Below are positions 22,864 to 33,600 of a stretch of 64,000 nt of DNA, piece by piece. The position numbers were made by a program, and so were the translations under genes. The stretch covers positions 16,867,415-16,931,414 of the forward strand of contig JAJEKV010000018.1 in NCBI GenBank assembly GCA_021234155.1, read 5' to 3'. The notes beneath the pieces are model-generated. The model did no database searches and was not told where the DNA came from. It saw nothing but the letters and a program-made list of their open reading frames with translations. Positions within the stretch are counted from its first letter, which is position 1, and every line of letters begins with the position of its first letter. Source of the stretch: Isoetes taiwanensis (lineage: Eukaryota > Streptophyta > Lycopodiopsida > Isoetales > Isoetaceae).

Positions 22864-23511
22864 TGGGTCGGAATTAGCTGCCTTCATGCTTGATAAAGAC
22901 AAACAGCAAAATTTGGGGCAAAGAATCATATTGAATGCAAAATTAATGGCTGGATGGGATCTAGTGAGGATTCTTACCTCTGTTCCCTCACAAATTTCAA
23001 TCTTTGGAGCAGGCTTGGTATCCAGCTTGTGAGCAGTTCATGCTGCAACAGCATGCCCACGGAATCTTTGTACACGGAATCTTTATACAAAAACCTCTAT
23101 GTGGCAAGAATCTATACAGATTTGTGCACTGCCGACTTGCATTATGGCATCTTAATAAGTTTAGGGGAGATTTTGGTTGCTCATAGCTTCGGATATATGA
23201 AAAGATTTTCTTCATAAATGGTAAGAGAGCTTCCACAACGCGCAGAGCTAAGAATTTCTGATATGTTTTTGCCCTTTTCTTCCGCTCTTCAATTGGGGCT
23301 GCAAATCTGGATAGCAGGGCCGTTGCTTTTATGTTGTAGCCCGCTGGCCTTTAGCCGGAAAATGGGGCGACGGCAACCAAGAGGTGCACAAAAAACACAT
23401 ATCATTCTAATTTGAGGTTATTTAATGCCAGAAAAGCGATTCCAAAAAGTCAGTAATTCCAATTTTTTTTTTTCTAGTATAATCATATATTTAGGAAGGA
23501 AAACCTATTGT
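22864..23511. other. intergenic, upstream of RPL30
   Basis: No gene recognised. It contains GTACACGGAATC/GGAATCTTTATAC small repeats near 23060-23090 and a T-run at 23463-23473. The last part is presumably RPL30 promoter. Confidence 0.4.
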
Positions 23512-23520
23512 TTTAGGGTT
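23512..23520 (+). promoter_or_regulatory. telo-box upstream of RPL30
   Basis: TTTAGGGTT (AAACCCTAA-type on the other strand) lies 68 bases upstream of the RPL30 start codon. Telo-boxes at this position are common in plant ribosomal protein and translation genes, so the site supports a native promoter here. Confidence 0.6.
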
Positions 23521-23587
23521 CTTGAGTAGCGGCTGAGCTCCGGCCAATTTTCCAGCGCCAAGCCAACTTTCCATCGGCGAAGAAAGC

Positions 23588-24200
23588 ATGGTGATCGCCA
23601 AGAAGACGGTATGCCTATCTTGAGTTAAGAATATTTTAGCAATGGCCGGAACATTGATTCAGCTATTGTGCAGAAGAAGACCCAAGAAAGCATCAACAAT
23701 AGGCTTGCTCTTGTTATGAAGAGTGGCAAGTATACTTTGGGATATAAGACCGCCCTCAAATCTCTACGCGGTGGCAAGGGTATGTTCTTGGCCTCCTAAT
23801 CTGCTACCTTTTTCTTTCAGTTTAATATGCATTCTATTTTTCCTACAGGAAAGCTTGTTATTATATCCAGTAACACTCCTCATTTGAGAAAATCTGAGAT
23901 CGAGTATTATGCCATGTTGTCCAAAACAAATGTACATCATTACATTGGAAGTATGTAACAACTATACTAATTCTATTTTTCTGGGTTTGCTTCATCTTGA
24001 GCTCATTATGTATTTATTATTGGCAGACAATGTGGATCTTGGAACAGCTTGTGGAAAATATTACCGTGTTAGTGTTCTAACGATTACAGATCCAGGTATA
24101 TTGTTAACCTTGTTCATTATATTTCAATTTGGAAGCTCTTACGCTTGTGTCTTTCTTTCTAGGTGATTCGGACATCATCAAATCTATGGCAGAACAATGA
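23588..24200 (+). CDS. RPL30: 60S ribosomal protein L30 (eL30), five exons
   Basis: Exons 23588-23608, 23674-23779, 23849-23950, 24027-24095 and 24163-24200 join into 111 codons plus stop with consistent phases, and all introns have GT...AG ends. The protein starts [20 protein letters not shown], then [60 protein letters not shown] and [20 protein letters not shown], ending DIIKSMAEQ. This is full length for plant eL30 (about 112 residues), a small structural protein of the large ribosomal subunit with an L7Ae-type RNA-binding fold. It is assembled in the nucleolus and works in the cytosol. A telo-box sits upstream. No stops or frameshifts are seen, so the gene looks functional. Confidence 0.95.
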
Positions 24201-24574
24201 TTTGGCATTGTTCTACAGATCCGCGTCTTTATAATGGCAGCTGTTTGTTATGGTCGCAGCTACATCGTTCTACATTACTGTGAGGCTTCATCCATTGTTA
24301 TTTTAAGAACGCCATCGTAAGGTTTAAGGCTGTTCTTCAAACCATTGGGGTTTAAATTTTGCAATTTTTTCTGAGTGAAATTTCTATTCTTGTGTAGTAT
24401 TAGCCACTGTTTTTTTTCCAGCCATTATTGAAAGATTTTTTTTTTTTTGAAGGATAAAATTCTCAATTAACCTATGAACATTGGTATAGCTATTGCTGAA
24501 TGGTACAACAACAATTTTATTAATAAACAAGTTATTGTACTATGAGGGACTGTACGAATTCGACGAGGAGCCAA
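24201..24574. other. RPL30 3' flank with poly(T) run
   Basis: Presumed RPL30 3' UTR followed by a T-run at about 24437-24450 leading into GAAGGATAAAATTCTC. A similar poly(T)-GA(A/G)GG start is seen at 25013 and 40438, as at the 3' end of minus-strand LINE insertions. No coding sequence. Confidence 0.4.
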
Positions 24575-25012
24575 ATGCAGTGCCATCCAACGAAGATCTT
24601 ATAAAGATTCTCCAAGATTCTCTAAAGAATCTAAAAAAATTTCCCTAGATACCTTGAGATTCCATCAATGTTCGCTTATATTCCCCAAGATTCGCGGATT
24701 ATTCCGCGAGGAATTGTACAAATTCAAGTAGAAGTCAAATTTAAAGTCATGCAATGAAGATTCTATAGAGATCCTCCAAGATTAGACCAAGATTCTCTAG
24801 ATACTCAAAGATTTTATGAAGATTCCCTTAGATTTTTTTAGATTCTTAAAGATTGTCTTGAGATTCCCCTAGATTCTCAAAGATTATCCTAAGATTCCTC
24901 AAGATTCCATGTAGATTCTTTAAAATTTCCTTAGATTCTATGAAGATCCCCCTGTAGAACACACCTAGTGTCAAAGATTCCCCTAGATCCCCTTGGATTT
25001 CCCCTAATTTTT
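24575..25012. repeat. degenerate AGATTC array, first part
   Basis: Dozens of imperfect repeats of AGATTCCCCTAGATTC-like units, about 12-26 bp each, with variable spacers (AAGATTCTC, TAGATTCC, AAGATTATCC). The same repeat resumes at 26260-26840 beyond a 1.25-kb insertion. No open frames. It is a local minisatellite-like array; its function is unknown. Confidence 0.8.
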
Positions 25013-26255
25013 TTTTTGAAGGTACGAATTTTTATATTTTATATTAAAAGATTAAAAAGTACAATGTTACACTGACAGGAGTAATCTCGACATCTTCATT
25101 CTCTGACATGCAGGAACTTATTAATTGCTCTAGAAGCTGATACCCTTGAGAAGCTCATAAGGCCTATCCGCATCGTAACCAGATTACTCATGAGGATCCC
25201 CTTGAGAAGCTCATAAGGCCTATCCGCATCGTAACCAGATTACTCATGAGGATCTGTAGTTGCCAAGAGGCACTTGGACATCAAGGGCACTTACAAATAA
25301 TCTGAACAGCCAAAATAAGAGGAAGATATATGCACCTTGCTTCACAAGGCCTAGGTATCAGAGTAGCCAAATAGAATGGAATTCAGGCATCATTACCTGA
25401 TCTTAGCACATAGCTCAAACGTAGCAGTATTTGAGCAAACCATATCCATAAGTGGATTGGTATTAAAGAAAAATTTGGCATCAGCACCAAATTATCTTCA
25501 AGCTTCAGAGCTTGAAAGGCTTCTTCAATCATAGCAGTAATTGAAAAAGCAAATAAAGTACTAAGAAATTCCAAGTATTTGCCAATAACCCCACTCCAGC
25601 ATAAATTAGTGTCAGACCTTGCAATTCCTTTGAGAGAAGAATCTTCCTGATAGACTTAAGAAAGAGCAGAAAAGGAAGGGCAATAGACTTACTTCTTTCC
25701 AAAAGAATGAATTTTGTTGTCATCTGATGAAAAGACTCAAAGAAACACCTTTACCTAATCTTGCAGAACTGTTCTTCGCCTTATGGGTCGGCATCCTAAT
25801 GGATCTACCCTTTCGGCAAGTCTTTATCAAAGACTTTGAAACAGTAAGGAGCTAGTAAGGAGTGCAAGATGATTTTGTTTGTGTCTGTCTGCATAGCTTG
25901 GGCACAACTCCTGGTGCAGATCATGGTTGCATCCACAAACCGAACCAAACGCCCTAGAACAGATTTCCTTACAAAGAAAGAACAAATCCTCGTTAGAGGA
26001 TATATGCTGCAAGAAAGCCACCGAAAAGATGCCATGAGTCCCTCCAACAGATTTTTTCCCCCAATTCTTCTGGAGAGCAGATCCATCAGCCCTGCTAGCC
26101 ACAAAAGCCACAAATGTTCTTCAGGAACCACCGCTGTGTTGATCGGGCAAAAGGGAGGGCGGCTGCTCCCTAGCCGGCCAAGAACATCCTAGCCGGCAAA
26201 AGGGAGGGCCCTGGGCGCTAACGACATCCTCCGCTTAAGAAATCGGATCAATCTC
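25013..26255 (-). other. insertion splitting the AGATTC array
   Basis: Starts with a T-run and GAAGGTACG, like the poly(A) end of a minus-strand retroposed sequence, and ends where the array resumes. It holds a perfect 55-bp tandem duplication at about 25146-25255. Minus-strand frames at 25805-26131 and 25827-26111 look partly protein-like (ASRADGSALQKNWGKKS..., FFLCKEICSRAFG) but I recognise no family. A second small duplication of GCAAAAGGGAGGG lies at about 26147-26210. Confidence 0.45.
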
Positions 26256-26259
26256 AATC

Positions 26260-26849
26260 ATTTCCATTAGCGATTTCCCCTAAATTCCATAAAATTCTAT
26301 AAACATCCCCTAGATTCTTAAGGTTCTACAAAGATTCCCCTAGATCTTCAAAGATTATCTGAAGATTCCTTTAAATTCCCTAAGATTCTATGTAGATTCT
26401 CCTAGATTCCCTTAGATTCTATCAAGATTCCACTAGATTCTCTAAGATTCCATAAAAATTCCCCCTGATTCTCAAACATTTTTTGAAGATTCTCTTAGAT
26501 TCCTCTATATTCTTTTGATTCCCATAGATTCGTTAAGATTCTCTTGACGTTTCCTTGATTCCAAAGGTTATCCCAAGATTCCTCTAGATTCCTTTAGATT
26601 CTTAAATATTCCCTTGAGATTCCCTTAGATTCCCAAATATTATCCTAAGATTCCTCTAGATTTCCCTTGATTCTTAAACCTTTTTTGAAGGTTTTCCTAG
26701 ATTCCCCTAGATTCTTTGGAGATTCCCATAGATTCCTTAAGATCCTCTTGAGATTTCCTTGATTTTCAAAGATTATCCCAATATCTCTCAAATTCCCTTA
26801 GTTTCTATGAATATTCCCCTAGATTATCCAACATTGCACGGAACGATGC
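26260..26849. repeat. degenerate AGATTC array, second part
   Basis: The same unit family as 24575-25012 (AGATTCC.CTAGATTC, AAGATTATCC.AAGATTCCT). Together they form about 1 kb of array, interrupted by 25013-26255. Confidence 0.8.
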
Positions 26850-27408
26850 CAAACCACTACTCATTAGAAAGCATTTGATGAGATGAATCCAACGGCGCGG
26901 GTCCCACTTTGATCCGAGACCTCCACCGCAAGATAAAGTCGTTTGAAGGTGACGCAAAAAAAGGAAGCTTCCAAGAAAGCTTCGTAATTAATGAGTTGCC
27001 ACCTCACTATCTTTTCATTAAATAAAGGGTGCCACCTCACCTCCTTTAATATAAAAAATTCTAATTTAATAAAAAAATGAATGGCTAAGATTTATCCTCC
27101 CCCTTTTGATCTAACGGTTAAGATTGGTTGCACCAAATCTATTTTTGAGGAAGCTTCCTTGCACTTTCCTTATAAAAATTAAGGGCCATGATTTCTCCTC
27201 CCCTTTTGATCCGACGGCTTAAAGACATGGTGCATGCCCCGATGCATGTCCCCCATCATATTTCTATGCCCATGCAAGACATCTCCCATGAGGTGGCGGC
27301 ATCATGGCCTTCCATTTCCAATTGGACGGCTGGCATTAATCTCTATATAGCATGGGTACATCCTTTCCTGGCACACATAGAATAGTTTTATATATACAAG
27401 AAATTTAT
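26850..27408. other. AT-rich intergenic DNA
   Basis: No gene seen. There are two related segments: GATTTATCCTCCCCCTTTTG at about 27089 and GATTTCTCCTCCCCTTTTG at about 27190, each followed by ATC(T/C)(A/G)ACGG, so a roughly 100-bp duplication. Confidence 0.4.
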
Positions 27409-27431
27409 CGCGGCGGCCCTTGGCCGCCGCG
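27409..27431. repeat. perfect GC-only hairpin
   Basis: CGCGGCGGCC and GGCCGCCGCG flank a 3-base loop (CTT), giving a perfect 10-bp stem in otherwise AT-rich DNA. No poly(T) or gene end is next to it, so a terminator role is not supported. Confidence 0.85.
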
Positions 27432-28008
27432 AACATTTCTTTAGCTCAAACTTGTGCAGTTGGACCCAATATTAATGTCCAAGATTTGACAATCAAATAT
27501 TTGCTCAAATCAACCACACAAAGATCTTGCAGCATCAAATGGTATAACATATTGTCAGTATTTTGAACTAGAATTTTGCTTGAGAGAGAAAAAAAAATAT
27601 GTGCAACCATGAAACATGAGCTTTTCAAGAGGCTAGCATGCTATAAACCTCAAAATAAATATGGCCAATATTTTTACATACAAAGATAATGAAACATTTA
27701 AAGGGGGGAAACAAATGAAATAATAAATGGGGCAGAACCGTTGAAAAGGAATGTCATGTGGCCGCACCCCATTGGCTGAAACAAACAAAGGGCTTTTGCT
27801 CTGTTCTTGTCTGCGGGCAAGATCGCGGGGCTTTTAGCATGCCGGATTTGATGCCAAAGCAGCAGGTCGCCCATACTGGTTCATTCAATACCCATCAATC
27901 ATACGTCACTGCAGTTGTCTCAGCACTGCGCAAAAATCAGATTTGTGTGCATCACCACTCTTGGTTATCTTTCCAATTCATTGAAGAGTTGCACTTTTGG
28001 ATTGTTAC
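27432..28008. other. intergenic DNA
   Basis: AT-rich sequence without an assignable gene; the plus-strand 84-codon frame at 27758-28012 has no recognisable motif. Confidence 0.4.
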
Positions 28009-28184
28009 TTAGGGCGCTTTCCCATGGGCAGAAAACCTCGAGGTTTCATGAAGGTCTGGTCTGCTTTTCCGATGTTCCCATGAGCTGAGGTTAAGAACCT
28101 CGTTTAGAAAATAATCTCGAGGAATACTTTTGGACCTGGGCCTGACCTCATTCAGGTCCGGCCGTCCATGGGAAAGCACCCTTA
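28009..28184. mobile_element. Tourist-like (PIF/Harbinger) MITE
   Basis: Terminal inverted repeats GGGCGCTTTCCCATGG (28012-28027) and CCATGGGAAAGCACCC (28166-28181) match at 15 of 16 positions. Both sides carry TTA (28009-28011 and 28182-28184), the target duplication typical of PIF/Harbinger elements. The 170-bp element has no transposase, so it is a non-autonomous MITE. The short duplication and intact ends suggest modest age. Confidence 0.88.
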
Positions 28185-28364
28185 CACCCAAGAGGAAGTC
28201 GGTGAAAAAGAAAGTAATCAAGTTCTTGAATGTACAGCAAAAACCATCTCGTGGCTTCCGAAAGTGCAGGAGCACGCCATGGTCAGCATGTAAGGCTGCA
28301 GAAATCCGTATGCTTGTTGGAGCATTGCAGCCGCAGAGTTATCCGGATCTAGAAATCACCTTAG

Positions 28365-28910
28365 CTATACAAATGAAGAAGCGAGAAGACACCGATTCTC
28401 AATGCTGTTCACAACACTTTCCCAACCATTAGCACTTGTAAGGCAATCAAGAGATTGCACAAAGGCACTGCGTGCACTAAATCCTCCAATAACATATATG
28501 GCATCCCCTGAAACTGCTGCTGCACCATGTGCACGTTTGGAAAGCATATTAGAAGCTTTATCCCAAATACGCATCCGAGGCTCAAATACTTCCACGCTAG
28601 AGAGGTAATTCTGTCCATCATAGCCTCCATATATCTTACCATTTAACACTGCAGCAGACAGACCTGTTCTTCTGCATGATATTGAAGGATTTTGGGACCA
28701 AAAGGACTCACGCTGATCATACATTTCTACTGTATTATGGTGAGTTCCATCAGTACTACCTCCAATAACATAGATTGCATTTCCTAATTCAACTGCTGCA
28801 AAAGAATGCCTTCTGTCAAACATGGAGACCGATGGTAACCATGATCCTAATCCTGGATCAAAATATTCTACTTCCGCGTGGAATGTGTTTCCATCGCGAC
28901 CACCAAGGAG
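28365..28910 (-). CDS. kelch-repeat protein, C-terminal exon (partial)
   Basis: A minus-strand exon preceded by a possible acceptor (TGAATAG at 28917-28911) encodes at least three kelch blades: GGRDGNTFHAEVEYFDPGLG, then AIYVIGGSTDGTHHNTVEMY, then GGYDGQNYLSSVEVFEPRMR, then AIYVIGGFSARSAF, ending in LASSFV and a stop. Each blade has the GG pair, a Y/V-E pair and a distal W/F. Together they would form part of a beta-propeller, usually a protein-binding platform; the closest plant type I know pairs a DCD domain with kelch repeats. One blade lacks two residues (KIYGGYDG instead of KIYAIGGYDG), a small deletion. N-terminal exons are not identified; an open minus stretch lies at 28922-29161. It may be a pseudogene. 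Confidence 0.7.
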   Translation of the reverse strand, partial: LLGGRDGNTFHAEVEYFDPGLGSWLPSVSMFDRRHSFAAVELGNAIYVIGGSTDGTHHNTVEMYDQRESFWSQNPSISCRRTGLSAAVLNGKIYGGYDGQNYLSSVEVFEPRMRIWDKASNMLSKRAHGAAAVSGDAIYVIGGFSARSAFVQSLDCLTSANGWESVVNSIENRCLLASSFV

Positions 28911-28915
28911 CTATT

Positions 28916-29944
28916 CAGTTATTATATTTGATTCAAGAAGATAGAGTTGGTATTTGAACCCAAGATAAATCTCAGACTCAGGGCTCCAACAAAATTTTCT
29001 ACCCACTGCTCTGCCCATTTGATAATCATTGACGCTTGTTGAATATCCCAGACTCTGCAGGTTGCAGAGCTTGGATGGAGCTTTGACGTTGCCGCTTTTT
29101 GAACGTCTTGCAAGAAATAGGGCTTATTAGAATTATGATCCTGCTCCACAAAACAATCCATAGACTAATGATTTCGAAGTTTTCTTGAATCGCGGGAATA
29201 ACCAGGTGAGGGAGTCCTCTGTTGCAAATCCCGAGCTTCTGAATAACCTGAAGAATAGGAAGAGGGCTACATGCCTTTGCCTCTGCCTCCAGTGCAATAA
29301 TAATCTAGTTGCACTCGATTCAACACGGCGGCCTTACCTCTTGTATCACATCAAGCAAGCTAAGGATTAGAAGCCATCTCCCGGCGGCCTTATTACCTCT
29401 TGTATTAGATCAAGCAAGCTAAGGATTAGAAGCCATCTCCCGTAGTGCGGCCGGAAAGCAGGCAGGGCTGTAGGCTAATTTTCATTTTTTGATGCAAGTT
29501 ATTTCCTGATTTTTTCCCCCGGACAGACTTAGAAACGTGTCGCTCAAATAAGAAGGAATATAAACGTATATTCTCAAGGCATCTTGCCTATAGCAATTAT
29601 ATAGTTTAGATAATGATATAAATGATGGAAAGGTAACCACGCATCTATTGTCACTTAAAACTTAGCATCCATTGTCACTTAAAACTTAGAATTGACGAAT
29701 ATAGCGATCCCACATTTGTTGTACAACATTCTCATTCACTTTTAAGCAGCTGGTTTGTTTAGAGAGCTTTGCTCTCTTAGTGACCTTAACAAGCTAGAGG
29801 CATGAACTAATTCGCCCTGAAATAATTGGCCCTGAAAATGTCAAGTGACCCTCAATAAGCTAGAGGCCTGAACTAATTGGCCTTGGAAAATGTTAAAAGT
29901 CTCCGTCCCTTCCATACGTACCAACCTGTCTAACCCTTAGCCAA
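28916..29944. other. intergenic DNA with small tandem duplications
   Basis: Contains a minus-strand 79-codon open stretch (28922-29161; WAEQWVENFVGALSLRF) that I cannot assign, and the duplication at 29328-29443. Short duplications lie at about 29643-29690 (CACTTAAAACTTAG) and about 29790-29885 (AAGCTAGAGGC.TGAACTAATT). Confidence 0.4.
29328..29443. repeat. ~58-bp tandem duplication
   Basis: CGGCGGCCTTA..CCTCTTGTAT followed by TCAAGCAAGCTAAGGATTAG and AAGCCATCTCCCG appears twice in tandem with two small differences. Confidence 0.85.
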
Positions 29945-32430
29945 GTGGATAGCTAGCTTCATTGAAGATGCCATGCACTAGGGTATCTCTCTATTACCAC
30001 TTCCTTTACTAGTAACGAAATCTGAAATGTCACCTTGAATTTGTCCCATATCAGAATATTTGGACAAGAGATCATACAATGTTCTAGATTTTCTTCTGCC
30101 CTTCCCGAGACAAGACAAATTGGGCTCACCTCTTTTTTAAACTTATGCACCACTTTATTCATCCTCGAGACCCTCTGCACTTGCTACAATAATGTGCAAA
30201 TCTTTGGTGGCAATATGTCCTTCCAGGCCCATTTGCATATACACACCAACTCGTCCCTATTGAGGTTCACCTCCCATTTACTTGGCAAAGGCAGAAATTC
30301 ACCGGTGCAAGTACTTTAATAGCATTTAGAGACAAATGAACCTTCCATCGAATGTTGATCCACTAACCAAACTCGCCCACCAGTGGATGTAGAGACTGCG
30401 TAATAAGAGAAACAACAAGGTTCCATACTTTATAATCCCGTGCTTTCCATGAGAAAACACCTTTAAACACATTCCAAGGAACTAATCCTCTTGATTGGTA
30501 CCAGCTGTCAACAAATTCAATGCTTGCTTGCTTCCACCTCTTCTGTACCCTTACATCTACAATAGAGCCTGGACGACATGCCTACTTATCAAGCTTGAAG
30601 ATAGGTTTGATAGCATGCCATGCTTTAAATAACCCCTTCAGAAAAGGGGATGCTCCAGAATAAGGCTTTAGCTTATAAAATAAAGCCCAAGGCAAATCTG
30701 CTCTAACAGATGGCTTTCCACCAGGAACACAGAAAAGCAGCGACTGAGAGAGAAGTTCCAATCCTGGAAAATGAAATTGCCATTTAAGATTTTCCATATA
30801 AACCGACAAATTTAGCACCGTACTATGAGGATCGATTTCTATCATCCCCAAATCTCCATGAGCCCTAGGCAACGTACACTTCCTCCATGCTACTTTCACG
30901 TCAGCATACACCTCATTGTCTCCCCAAACAAAATTTCTGATCAGACTAGATAGTTCTTCTATCTTGTCAGGAGGAGCCAGCATGACCAAAGCTGCATAAA
31001 CATGTGCTGCATAATACAGATTTAGCTACCACTATCTTCGCTTCCATGGATAACTTCGCTACCTTCCATCAATTAAGATGTTTATTCAACCCCAAAAGAA
31101 TCTCATCACAAACCTTAGAAGATGATATATTCACACCTAATGGAATGCCTAAAAGTTTGGAAAAAGATTCCACAGGCAAGAGCTTCCAGAGTATCATCTG
31201 CATATTGACTGCAGACCTGCTGCGTTCCATTATGCATGACAAGACCTGAAATGACCTTATCATCTACCGCAGATAAAATGAGTTGTGACAAATCCACCGC
31301 AATATTATTAAATAATAAAGGAGCCAACGCACAACCTTGTCTGATCCCTATCTCTACCGGAAAGATTGAAGATGTTCCACCAAAACACATAACTACATCT
31401 CTTGCCGAATAATGCAATTTCATCACTGACGTTGTAAATTCACAACCACATCTAAAGTCCAAAATCATCTTTCTTAAGAATGACAACCTAACTGAATCAT
31501 GGGCCTTATAAAAATCCAGTTTCAAGTAAATGACACTTTGATGAGTTTTTCTAGCCCAATATAAGCCTTCATACACGTGCAATGTTATTAAGGATACTTC
31601 TTTTGGGAAGAAAGCCAAACTGTACCTATGATATGTTCCTTTGCAATGGGTTTTAGCCTCTCTGCATAAGCTTTGGCAATATAATAATTTTATAAAATGA
31701 TGACAATAGCGTAATAGGTCTCCAATCATTTATTGTTTGAAGGTCCTTGACCTTGGGAATTATTGATGTACATCCTGAATTGAATCTCACATCTAATGCA
31801 TTGCACTCAGAAAGTCTTATAGGCGTCATAAACATCAATTGGAATACCATCAATTCCAAGGCACTTGTTCTTTGCCAAATCAAACATTGCTTCGCGCAAT
31901 TCCTGTAAAGACATCGGCCGACCTAATAACTTCCTTTGAGAATGGGTGACATCAGCCTTGATTTTGGACATGACAAGGTCCTCAAAACTGTCCTGAAAAT
32001 CAATCACCTTTTTCTTGAAAAATGCTCGAAAATCTAAATACAAGAAATCCTTCATCTGTTTGTGATCTATGATCATTGATCCATCCTCCAAGAGCAAGGA
32101 CGACATTGTTTCCTTCTGTCTCTTTGCATCGCTATTAAGAAAAAACTAGAACACCTATCCCCTTCTTTTAACCATGCCAGACCACCCGTGACCTTATTCT
32201 GCTGAATCTTTATAGATTCAATATGTTTTATTTGGTTTTTCAGGACATATCTCTTTCTTTAGTAAACTGTTTTATCTTGGCTCCACAATCATAGACTGCA
32301 TATCTATTTTATCTTTGCATGCCAAGATCCAAATATCCTTACACCGATTATTGAATTGCACATGCTTAAGGAATCTTGTATTCAATTTAAATATAGTTCT
32401 GAAAGGCTTCATAGTTTTCCTATCTCAGGA
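29945..32430 (-). mobile_element. L1-like LINE, ORF2 part, decayed (minus)
   Basis: Minus-strand frames follow plant LINE ORF2 order. Reading from 32430: the segment leading to GDRCSSFFLNSDAKRQKE and LLEDGSMIIDHKQMKDF, then LGIDGIPIDVYDAYKTF, RT blocks LKLDFYKAHDSVRLSFLRKM and IGIRQGCALAPLLF, and the catalytic SQYADDTL near 31200. Next come VMLAPPDKIEELSSLIRNFV (about 30989-30930) and a zinc-binding RVT segment with ICLVSGRAEENLEHCMISCP near 30100. Stops and frameshifts separate the blocks. The 5' end and endonuclease are missing and no poly(A) end is seen, so it is a fragment. Confidence 0.85.
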
Positions 32431-32739
32431 GCTTATGAGCCGTGGATTATGGTTTGAGATTGCATTTTTCAATACATTATGACGATACAAGTCTAGCATC
32501 GGGCACGGTGCTACATCATTCACATAACACCTACCATGACATGCATAAGCTCGCCCTTCTTCGATCCACCCATTGCTCCATGAAGTGTGTTAAGCCGAGG
32601 CATATTCTTGACAAAAATTGTATATGACAGTTGGGGTCAGACTTTTAATGTCGATGAACATGTATTGGCTAGTTTATATTATGGTATCCAACCCGATGGT
32701 AGTTAAGAGCTACTTCAAAACAATACAGTCATCATGTCA

Positions 32740-33600
32740 CAGCAATCAAGTTTGAGATGAATCAAATTCCCGACACCAACAAGTTTTTCCTTGAGGAGGC
32801 TACTCATCAGAGGCCCAACCCCAACTATCGTTACCGCCTCAAGGCATAAATTGATAAACTCTTGGCTGCTGGACTTATTTATAAGGTCAAACATTCTGAG
32901 TGGGCGAGCCCCATTGTTATTGCCCTTAAGCATAATGGGAACATTCGTGTTTGCGTGGACTACCGAAAACTCAATATGGCCATAGAACGTGATCATTTTC
33001 CACTACCCTTCACGGATCAAGTTCTTGAAGAAGTAGCAGGCCATGAAATGTACTCCTTCATGGATGGCTTTTCTGGCTACAATCAAATTTCCATTTGCTC
33101 TGAAGATCAGTTGAAAACAACATTCACCACGTCGTGGGGTAATTTTGCCTACAAAATGGTGCCCTTTGGGTTCTCCAACTCACCTTCCACTTTCCAGCGC
33201 ATTATGCTTTCTATTTTTCAGGATTACATGAAAGATAATGCTTTTCTGCAAGTTTTTCAAGATGACTTTTTCGCTTACAGCACTATGGATGATCATCTCA
33301 CGAAACTTGAGCTCGTTTTTTAAAAATGTGATGAATTGGGCATTAGTTTGAATCTTGAGAAGTGTATTTTCTGCGTCACTTCAAGTATTCTTCTGGACCA
33401 TGTCGTCAGTAAAGAGGGCATTACTACAGATCTTGCCAAGATCAGCTATATTCTAGGCACCTACCAATATTAAGGAGACACGATCATTTCTTGGAAAAGT
33501 CAATTATTATATACTTTCATTCCTGGACTAGCTGCCATTGCTGATCCCATCTACAAATCTGCGTGGGGCTTGGAATCCCCACGCAGATACGACCTTTCAA
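32740..33600 (+). mobile_element. Ty3/Gypsy reverse transcriptase fragment
   Basis: The plus frame gives HQRPNPNYRYRLKA, a stop, then LLAAGLIYKVKHSEWASPIV, RVCVDYRKLNMAIERDHFPL, FMDGFSGYNQI, TTFTTSWGNFAYKMVPFGFS and FLQVFQDDFFAYSTMDDHL, the Ty3/Gypsy RT order. The catalytic box is FQDD where YxDD is usual. After a stop at 33321 the frame continues with NLEKCIFCVTSSILLDHVVS, then damaged RNase H sequence to about 33590. No LTR, gag or integrase is beside it, so it is a fragment. Confidence 0.9.
33557..33588. repeat. 12-bp perfect inverted repeat
   Basis: ATCTGCGTGGGG and CCCCACGCAGAT enclose an 8-base loop at the downstream end of the Gypsy fragment. In Gypsy RNase H one expects unrelated sequence here, so the second arm may be a templated insertion marking a repaired break. 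Confidence 0.85.

Noticed and set aside
24575-26849. CRISPR array
   Set aside because: Units are short, degenerate and irregular with no unique spacers; the genome is a plant's.
27409-27431. Rho-independent terminator
   Set aside because: Nuclear plant context, no T-run and no gene ends there.
31004-31249. Plus-strand frame at the LINE RT
   Set aside because: Antisense to the minus-strand RT block with SQYADDTL.
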